From Juglans regia (Eukaryota; Streptophyta; Magnoliopsida; Fagales; Juglandaceae): a stretch of DNA of 64,000 bases. Below the pieces are notes generated by a model. The model was not told where the DNA came from, did no database searches, and saw only the letters and a list, made by a program, of their open reading frames with translations. The DNA lies in NCBI RefSeq assembly GCF_001411555.2, contig NC_049909.1:4511875-4575874 (forward strand), read 5' to 3'. Positions 55,811 to 64,000 of this stretch are shown here, in pieces. A program made the translations under genes and the position numbers. Each line of letters opens with the position of its first letter. The stretch's first letter is position 1.

Positions 55811-58800
55811 GAACTTAGAATCTTATTCAATAGACTTAATTAATCAAAGTAACAATACGGGTGCCACACGGGTCCCTTTGAGCCGTGTGTCCCTATCGAT
55901 TACCGCATCACAACACAAGTGTCTAAATCAGTTGGGAGTGCGTTAATACGTACTCCACAATTGTTGTGGCCCCACATATTCTACGTGTCACAATTGTTGT
56001 GTCTCACGTAGTGTATACTCCACAGATGTTGTGGCCCCATACTTCATGCTCCACAGTTGTTGTGACCCCATGAATTGTTTGTGCCACACTTGTTGTGGAC
56101 AGACGTAACATAAAGTGTGGATCCATCGGCGTTAGTGTTTGGCGCGCTCAAGTGACCAACTAGTTAGGCCTCATTTTCAACCTGTTGACTGTACTTCATC
56201 AACTCAGAAAATTTCACACCTATTTAGACACTCCAGCGTGAACAAAGGAGTTCCAATAGGATATTACTCTATCCTAGCGCTTAGGGTCATGATTGATATG
56301 AATAACTTAAGTGGCATATATGATATTTCGTAACGTGAAGGGATATGAACGTAAGATGATAGACAGAACATACTTTGAGACATAAATGTAACAGACAACA
56401 TTTCATAACATGGCGTACATGTAACAAAAAATATTTCTTAACATGGCATAACATATAACATACAACATTTTGTACCATGGCATAACATGTGACAGTGAAT
56501 ATTACGTGACAACATGATATACATGTAATAGATAGCATATGTAATGTGACATACTTGCAACAGATAGTAACATGAGACAGAATATATTATGTAACATATA
56601 AGTATTTCGTGACTGAATAATTCGTGTAATAGATAAATATGTGATGACATGGCATATATAACAGCATATGAACATAAACTGTAGTTCCCTTACCCATCAC
56701 ACATACACAATAAACTGAAAGTAAGTTAAGAGCTAACTTACCTCGATCGTCGCGTTCTACGAGAATAAAGTGTGAATCACGAGGAACTGTAAGAGGCTAT
56801 TCTAAAAGTTAAAAATTTAATTACTAACACTTACAAATGTAAAAAGAGACAACTTAGAGTAAAATTACTATTTTACCCTCTACATGTGGAAAAATGACGA
56901 TTTTACCCCAACTTAAGGATTTCATATCCTAACAACAAAAATTACCAAAATATACATTCCTCATGTGAATTTTGTCTTAAACTCAAATATCAACTCAAAA
57001 AAATTTCAAATCATTCACAACTATCAAAAATTCACTATGGCCGAAACATTAATAGGCCATTTCTCTTGATTGTGGTTGCAATTTCTTCTATATTTAAAAC
57101 CCATGATTAAACCAAAATTTTGTAACAAAGATCTTCCTATCCTAAGTTTAAAAATACACTTAAAATATCCATTAAGAAAAGCTAGTCATCAATACCAAAC
57201 TTTTTGTAAAAAGATCCAAACTTTTTAACAAAAAGTAAACCCTTAAATCACAAGTTTTAACCTTAATAAAAACATATCCAAGAATTCCAAAAAAATCAAA
57301 TCTTACTTCTAACATATTCATAACATCATCCTAAGATCAACCATGATTTAAATCATCAAACAAAATTCACCAAAATCACAAAACAACACTTGGAGTTTTT
57401 GGTTTTACACTTCATCCAAAAACAAATTCTCTCAACTAACGTTGATCAATCTCTTGATCCATGACATAACAACATGTGATCTTCAAACTAAAAAATATCA
57501 TGGTTTAACAATGTGTCCTAAAGAAGATCCAACCATCAAACTTAAAATCACATGGCTAAAACTCAATCAAACATGGATCTAACCCAACAAATCAAATCTT
57601 AGGCTAATCGAAATCCTCTTGCATAGAAAAATCATATATTTAAACCTAATACTAAATATTTTCAAAATAACATCCTAACATGTATATAAGAGGCTTAGGA
57701 TCATCATATAAAAATATCATAGCCTTCGGAATAAGATCAAACCACGAAATATTCAAACTTTCCCAAAACAAAAACTGTGTTTCCACTTCTAGTTTTCAAG
57801 TTTCTAAATCTTAGGAAATCTATCCTCAAAATCTTTATCCATGCAACAAAACCTCAATGAACATTCATAAACACATGCTAACAACACTCCACAAAATTTT
57901 CGGACCACGATATGTCCATTAGCTTGGTCAAAAATTCAAAAACATAGCATACTCTCCAGTTTCAAGCCCAGAATGACCTTTCCATGGTTAAAAATACTTT
58001 TGACCAATCAACTTATCATGGAATGAAACTAATAAGATATCCATGGAAACTAAACTCAAAGATAAACAAATTTTATGAATGAGTCATCATGCGAAAATGC
58101 ATACAATGGGTCAAAACTCTCCACGTAAAAAGACCCAAAAATCTGCCCGAGAGATCGCTTTTGAATTGCTCTCTACAAACGGGGTGAAGAAGTAATAAAA
58201 TGGAGTGAAATGTGCCTTGCATGACTTTATACTTCTGGAGGTGGAAGTTATGGGCTTGAATGACCCTTGATTGGAGTTGGCTATGTGACATAAAGTGGAG
58301 AATAGTTCGGGCAAGGACTGCTTGCAGCAACTGTGACAGATGGAGGTTGATGGAGTGGATTTCTCCTTCACATCAAGGCACTATTGGGTGCAGCCAATGG
58401 CAGTGGATGGTCTACCATGTAGGGGAGGAAACTTCTTCAAGAAGCTTTGCCAAGGTGGCCAAATTTGTGGGCCTTGGTGGACTCCAACCAAGTGGGCTTC
58501 AATTTGGGGTTTAAAGGGGGTTTGGTTAGGGTTTGAGATGATATCAAACCCAAAACTAATTTTTCTTGGTCCAATCAAATTTCCAAAGTTTAAAAGGTTG
58601 GATAATGATGTTATAACAAGGATTTGATTAATTAATAGCATGTGAAAGTGATTTAATCAAGTGATTAAACACAATGCTAGAAATCGGGTTAGAAAGGGTT
58701 TGGAGGCCAACTTTAGGGTTTGGGAAACCGTTTAGGGTTTCGGTTTCAACCAAACTTTTGGGATTTCAATTGGATTCCAACCATTTAGGATTTCGCTAGG

Positions 58801-59460
58801 ATTGAAACCTTCTTTGTTCTGGCACAATTTGATTGATCATATGAAATAAAGCTTTGCGGCATGATCTCACACCTTGATTTCCTCACAAATCTATCTAATG
58901 GTTCCTCTTTGTGCCAAGTGTCTAATACCATTCACTAAGTGTGGCTAAGATCTTGCCAAGTGTCCTAATAAAACTTCTCTAACCTAATTTTGACATTCCA
59001 CACTGTGATTTTGAAAACACTGCACTAGATGTGCTTATCGAGGTTACTATTCACTCCAAAAAAAAACATAATAAACTTAGTACTGAAAAATTTTAAATAT
59101 TCATATTAACCTATAGAGAAAACCATTTACCAAAATTCAAACCTGAAATGCGCCTAAAAATAATTTCACAATTTCGAACAGGCATTTCGTCCGGAATTAT
59201 GAAAATGGACTATTGCCCCATAAAATCTTAAATAATCAATTGAGTCTAATGGCGTAGACCTAAACACATTCTGACACTTCTAACTATCTCAAATAATTAA
59301 ACTCATATTTCAAGTACCATAGTGAGTGATAACACTGACTATGTTGACAAACTAAAACCTGTGCGATTAGTCAATTCGTAAAAACTTACGGGATTTTCAC
59401 GAGATTCCTAAAGTCAATAGAAATTTCACCAGTGAATTTCAAGCGGGCTGTTACACAAAC

Positions 59461-59828
59461 TAAATGAATGGCAAATGATACTCCCACAAATATTCATGCA
59501 ACACACCAATGAATGGCAAATGATACTCCCACAAATATTCATGCAATATATCAAAAGTCTTCCTAACACCAAAGTTACCCAACAAATCACCATTTCTATC
59601 ACACACAAGCAACTTACACATAAAACTAGTAGGCACACAAAGTCCATTTTCTCTAAACAAGTACCAATCTAGTTTATAGAACTTATAAAACGATGCTTTC
59701 TCACATGTTCTATACACACTAGCAAAGTCATCATCTTTAGCATGCAATTTCTTATCATATTCAAATCTAAATAACTTTGCATTTAAAATAATGATAAGGA
59801 CATACCTTCTTGCTAATGCATTAACCAC
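59461..59828 (-). pseudogene. C3 pol remnant: pre-integrase and two module copies
   Basis: The frame encodes MVNALARRYVLIIILNAKLF, FASVYRTCEKASFYKFYKLD, GDLLGNFGVRKTFDIL, then HEYLWEYHLPFIGVLHEYLW and EYHLPFI. It shows the origin of the module well: the KTFDILHE part equals the end of the integrase zinc region in C1, and EYHLPFI equals the [10 protein letters not shown] segment near the end of the integrase core. LTR-F inserted just after it. The frame stays open across the deletion joint. Confidence 0.87.
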
Positions 59829-59837
59829 AAAATTTTC

Positions 59838-60600
59838 CTAACCATGTGTGTATTTGATTACATGAGGAAACGTCTCAATATATTCTTCCCACTTAGCATG
59901 CATTTTAGTCAACAACTTATCATGTCCCTTCAAGTGTGTCAATGACTCATGTTCTTCAAAGAAAGGTCGGATAGGAATTGTCGCATCTGGCACAAAATCA
60001 ATGTAATGCTCTATCTCCCTAATCGGTGACAATCCACTAAACACACTGCTAGGAAACACGACCTCATATCCCTGCAACAAAGAGACAACAACACTAGGCA
60101 AAAATACGTCAAGTTCATTAATATTAAGACTCGTCTTAGAATAAAAACTCACTTTTCTCTTTGTTTTTCTCTCAATTTCTTCTCTCTCTTTTTTCTTTCC
60201 ACTCTTTTTTTTCTTTTTCACTCTCTTTTTTCCTTTCACTCTCTTTTTCTTTTCACTCTCTTTTTTTTCTTTCACTCTCTTTTTCTTCATCTTTTTTTGA
60301 ACTCTCAACCTCACAATTGTTTTTCAACTCATTCTCTTTTCTCTTTTTCTCACCCTCATCTTTTTTCTCTCACATTTTTCTCTCTCTCTCTCTCCTTTTC
60401 GGCCTCACTATTTCTTTTTTTCTCAATCTCACCTTCACTCTTGCTTTTTAGCACAATCTCACTTTCACTCTTACTTTTTAGCTTGATCTCTTTTTCACTT
60501 TTTCTTTTTTGATCACTCTCACTTTTTTGATCACTCTCATTTTCACTCTTTCTTTTTTTAGCAACCCCACTTTTCAGTTTTAGTTGGTCCCCATGGACCT
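59838..60600 (-). pseudogene. C3 K/E/S-rich region and RT-less linker
   Basis: On the minus strand a charged low-complexity stretch ([33 protein letters not shown]) leads to [40 protein letters not shown] and, directly, [16 protein letters not shown]. The RT is missing at the same joint as in C2 (IPNRP/HESL). A shift near 60310 separates two open frames (59838-60314 and 60356-60757). So the RT loss predates the C2 and C3 insertions. Confidence 0.87.
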
Positions 60601-60960
60601 GTGTTGGAGTTAAATGAGCAAGTTTGATTGTTTTTCTATTTTTTTCAAAACTGTACATGTTCTTTAACCCATCATGGATCACCTTCCTATCATACTGCCA
60701 CGGCTTCCCCAACAAAATATGGCCAGCATGCATAGGCACTACATCACAAAGCACCACATCCTAATATTTTCCAATTGAAAAAGAAACTAGCACTTGGTTA
60801 TTTACCCTAATCTCCCCACAATCACTCAACCACTGCAACTTGTATGGTCTAGGGTGTTTCAAGGTAGGTAAATTCAATTTCTCAACTAAAATAGTACTAA
60901 CCAAATTAATACAACTCCTCCCATCAATGAACATACTACATACCTTGTTGTTGATGTGGT
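60601..60960 (-). pseudogene. C3 protease remnant
   Basis: Minus-strand reading gives SMFIDGRSC (the active site DGGS has become DGRS), [20 protein letters not shown], a stop, then [20 protein letters not shown] and [11 protein letters not shown]. It is homologous to the C1 protease. The changed glycine suggests an inactive enzyme. Confidence 0.82.
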
Positions 60961-61270
60961 ATCTAGTATGAAAAATGTTATCGCTCTGCTACTTTATATC
61001 ATCCATTTTAATTTGTGTATTGACAGCACGCTTGGCAGCAAGAGACTCACCATACTCTTCATTCTCATACCCATTTTCAACATTAGACTCACGCCAACTC
61101 CTATCTCTCCTACCCTGTAGATTTCTAATTACCGCATCTTGATGATCCATCATATCCCTCACTTCACCCAACAGCAAGTTCAACCACTCAAACTATTGTT
61201 GCACGGCTTGCAATACAAAGGATGAGTTATCTGTCATCCTCTTTGGTGATGAGCCACTCCGGTGAGACAT
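60961..61270 (-). pseudogene. C3 gag N-terminal remnant (capsid deleted)
   Basis: From ATG at 61270 the frame gives MSHRSGSSPKRMTDNSSFVL, a stop, then LLLGEVRDMMDHQDAVIRNL and VENGYENEEYG. It then jumps to ESLAAKRAVNTQIKMDD, which in C1 lies between zinc knuckle and protease. So capsid and knuckle are deleted, the reverse of C2, which keeps capsid but lacks protease. Confidence 0.85.
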
Positions 61271-61669
61271 TGTAAGGTGCTGCACAAAACAATGTTAGTG
61301 GTAAAAAAAAAACCTCACATACTCCCTTACATGTTTACACTCAAATAATGACACTCCACTAGTGTTTCACTCTTAATTGACTTTTTATCCAATAATAGTC
61401 TCACACTTAATTGCCTTTTACCTCAATAGTTTTCCCACTCAAGTTCTTTAAGAATATTTGAACTCAATCAAGACAATGCAACATTTTTTTTATCCCAACT
61501 AGTAATTAGGTCCAAGAAACAAGAACAAGAGAAATACAGAAAGAATAAAAAATAACACGAGAAATAAGGAAATTATACGAATGAAAAAGTAACTATAAGA
61601 GAAGATACCAACTAGAATGATGAAAGCAACCCCTTTGATGATAAGGCTCAAGAAACAATTTCGGATTTC

Positions 61670-61705
61670 TTTTTTCCTTTCCTTTTTTTTTTTTTCTTTT
61701 CTTAT
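61670..61705 (-). repeat. Homopyrimidine tract in C3 leader
   Basis: T/C-rich run (plus strand), the counterpart of those in C1 and C2. A second T run is at 61888-61902. Confidence 0.75.
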
Positions 61706-61972
61706 CACCAACTGATTTGATCACAATCAAAAGAATAAGCAATTGATAAAACCCTAACAATAACTCAAAAACCCTAGGATAACTGATATACGGCAACCCC
61801 TAGAACAAGAGATTTCAGCCAACTCAAACCCTAGAACAATGAAATTCAGCAGCCCTAAGAATAGTGAAGAAATTTGGCAGCCACCTCTTTTTTTTTTTTT
61901 TTGTTATCCTAGAACAAAGAAACCCTAAAATTAAATATGCAAGAAATAAAAGATAGAATTAGACCTGGTTGG

Positions 61973-61992
61973 AAACCTTGCTCTGAATATCA
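61973..61992 (-). promoter_or_regulatory. C3 primer binding site (degraded)
   Basis: Minus strand TTGATATTCAGAGCAAGG, altered at the TGG end relative to C1 and C2. Confidence 0.55.
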
Positions 61993-61994
61993 AA

Positions 61995-62860
61995 TGATAT
62001 TAACCTGGAGGAATAGAATCCCTTGAACCCACAATCAATTTGAAAACTCACCCAAGAAAGCCTAAATCAAGTCAATCGATGGAGAATTTAGACCCGTTAA
62101 AAACTTGTTTCAAGAACCTAAATTATATTAAAACCTAGATCCGTTGAAAAATCTGTCTCAATAACCCAGATTACAAGGAAGAACGCCACAAAGATTGTGA
62201 TTTACCTTTGATAAGTTCAAAAGTTCAATCAAGAATAAGAGGAGTAAAACTCAACTCACAACGAATAAATTCATCAAATTTCATAAACTCCTTAACATGA
62301 GGCTACAAAGAATATTTAAACCAAAACTTAATTAAAACCTTAGCAAAAAAAAAAGCTCTTTCTTCCAAAAATACCCCTGGATGAATAGTGTCACTCTACA
62401 ATAATTCCGCTACAATATTTCTTGAAACCGTAATTCCTAAAAAGTAACTTTCCAAATAAGCTTTTGGCGACAATACAAGGCCTTCTCAAAACTCTAGTTC
62501 ATAAGAAATAAGACATATATAAGCCAAGCATCCTCAAGCCCAATTATTCTAGACTAATTCCTATAACTAATAAAATAAACTCATTTAATGAAATAAACAA
62601 GTCCAAGGCCTTTAATCACATAATCATAATAATAGACCCTAATTTATATTGCACTCCTCTGTAGCTTGTATCACGTGGATGATCACTGGATCTCCTTCTA
62701 TCAAACTCATCTTGAATATTAGGCTCTTGCTAGACTCATCCCAAGTGGATTGTATCAATCCTTACATTGCTTCATGATCTTCTTAGCTCTTGATCTTGTA
62801 ATTGACTCATCTGAAACTTGTAAAGGATCTTTAAGACTAGACTCACCTTAGTTCTCATCA
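61995..62860 (-). repeat. C3 5' LTR
   Basis: TGATATTAACCTGGAGG start, GTTCTCATCA end on the plus strand. Confidence 0.9.
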
Positions 62861-62865
62861 CCTTA

Positions 62866-64000
62866 TGGTGGTATTAAACCTCTTCCAGTTATTAATTATG
62901 TCAAAGAGGAATCTGCCCGGGGTTAAACTACATATGAAAAATGGTTGACCAAGTAGCTTGTCCAGGGTTATTTTTCTTCCCCTTGTGATTTTGAGGAAAA
63001 AATAAAAACAAATGAGCGATACTTTAGTTTTTGATTGATGTCATTTTCATTCGTTGTTTTTTTTAACTTTTTCGAGAGGGGCGATTTCGTATAATTTTAC
63101 AGTAGCCAGAGACGAAGAAGTTGCACCAAGGGTAATTTATAAACACTGTGAATCCCCCGTACTGCAACTTCCACGTGGCAAAAGCAATCTCCATTTTACA
63201 GATGACAATGTCACAATGCTAGAGATACAGGCAAACCAACAAAAAGAAAAATGTCTTCTCTGCGTATTTTAGGCACTTTTGGCCTTTCTATTATGAGCAT
63301 CTCCTTATGAGTGATTTTTCAATTTTTCATGATACTTTTATTCCCTCTCTCTTTTGGCTTTGTGCTTTACTTCCAAACGTCGCATGTGTTCATTGGCTTT
63401 CCTGTCCATCCATATAGGAATCTTCTTACCCCTTTTTCCATGAACATGATCAAAGTTTTCTGAAATTTGTAAATAACACAATAAGAAATACAAAAGAAAT
63501 CTGACATCCAACTGTATCTGCAGTAGGGCTCGTAAATAGTTTGTCTTGCCAGCTACTACACCACGTTGAAGGGAAAAAAAAATTACCGAAATCTAACGGT
63601 TCTCAGGAGACCAGTTTCTGGGGCAGCCACAGCCTAGCATGTGGATCATATTGAGGTAGTTTCTGTTTCAGTAATCAGTAGTTGGGAAGCACATAGAACA
63701 TGCATTTCAAAATACAAGACACAACTAGAGATTATGAACAACGTACGACAAATAACACCGGCAATATATATATATATATATAAAAGATATTTGCAACCGT
63801 GAATTGTACAATCTCGCGTAATTGTTTTGAAAAAAGTGAATAAAATATGGAACCTACATGAAAAAAATTAATTTTTTAATAGTGAATCTTACTCTTTTTC
63901 AAAGTGATTACACGACGTTTACGCATTTCATACTTATATGTAAAATTACTCTATAGATATATATATATCTCTGCCATTGTCGAGGCAAATTTTGTCAGAT
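62866..64000. other. Unassigned sequence beyond C3 (rest of Tat LTR and unknown DNA)
   Basis: The part next to 62866 continues the Tat LTR, but its outer end cannot be set. A 72-codon frame (63054-63272) shows no motif I recognise. Two short TA microsatellites lie at 63764-63781 and 63957-63971. I see no gene here. Confidence 0.4.

Larger units (their letters stand above)
54748..59460 (-). mobile_element. Solo LTR-F, 4.7 kb, TSD CAAAC
   Basis: The LTR (54753-59455) reads TATGACGCCCCC to GGCTGTTACA on the plus strand. The first base pair pattern TA is probably a mutated TG. Perfect CAAAC flanks lie at 54748-54752 and 59456-59460. Removing it restores the module repeat of C3 on both sides. It has no coding region. 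It includes irregular AACATGAACGTGAACTTGAA repeats and a stem-loop pair. Confidence 0.85.
53468..62865 (-). mobile_element. Non-autonomous gypsy element C3, both LTRs, TSD CCTTA
   Basis: The element is 53473-62860, with perfect CCTTA at 53468-53472 and 62861-62865. LTRs are 53473-54333 (861 bp) and 61995-62860 (866 bp). They differ by about one base in nine over the first 120 bp, so this is much older than C1. On the minus strand: PBS, leader, short gag remnant, protease remnant, K/E/S-rich region, pre-integrase, repeat modules, [LTR-F], repeat modules, pol end. It lacks gag core, RT and integrase. Confidence 0.9.

Noticed and set aside
55408..55830. Three overlapping minus-strand frames rich in Val/His/Ser/Cys
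   Set aside because: Translations of short DNA repeats in LTR-F; all frames look alike, as expected for a repeat.

Overview
This is a stretch of plant nuclear DNA, most likely a eudicot, made almost entirely of nested transposable elements. Ty1/copia, Ty3/gypsy, a plant-type LINE with an RNase H domain, and hAT elements are all present. I see no host gene, rRNA, tRNA or CRISPR array that I can defend. The pile-up of long-LTR gypsy elements, solo LTRs and full nests points to pericentromeric or other heterochromatin; this is inference.

Layout. 1-3150: the 5' half of a minus-strand copia element. 3796-7180 and 7181-11177: two truncated minus-strand gypsy copies (family T, Tekay/Del-like by gag and PBS). 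The first is cut by a 691 bp hAT-type non-autonomous element with a perfect 8 bp target duplication, the second by a 2.6 kb hAT element with transposase remnants. 11178-12866: part of a long LTR (LTR-B). 12867-23106: a 3.5 kb LTR (LTR-A) split by a solo LTR-C and by a complete but mutated LINE (17059-22978). 23107-28570: the pol of a minus-strand Tat-lineage element, split by an inverted LTR-A solo copy (24295-27612). 28571-48152: an LTR-B split by a complete element C1 (29746-35656), by a 4.1 kb solo LTR-D (35944-44557) that itself holds element C2 (36604-41072), and by a 1.4 kb solo LTR-E (46321-47753). 48158-49134: PBS and gag belonging to that LTR-B. 49440-51335: a second LTR-B copy. 51336-52168: Tat gag and PBS. 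52171 onward: the Tat LTR, holding a solo LTR-C (52301-53164) and element C3 (53473-62860), which holds a 4.7 kb solo LTR-F (54753-59455). 62866-64000: unassigned.

Target-site duplications support most of the nesting: GCATG (C1), AAAGC/AAACC (LTR-D), GTTAT (LTR-E), ACTTG (LTR-A minus), CCAAT and AAATT (solo LTR-C), CCTTA (C3), CAAAC (LTR-F), an 18 bp LINE duplication, and AGCCTTCT (hAT-type). 

Three observations look least ordinary. (1) Both LTR-B copies carry a small basic reading frame whose frame is kept although the DNA has diverged strongly. (2) Two successive stem-loops sit near the 3' end of the long LTRs A, B and F, with compensatory base changes. (3) The C family includes a non-autonomous lineage that shares an RT deletion and carries an in-frame 45 bp module. 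The module looks like a fusion of the two ends of the integrase and has been amplified to ten copies in C2. All larger coding regions are broken; C1 keeps an intact integrase but has lost most of its RT.
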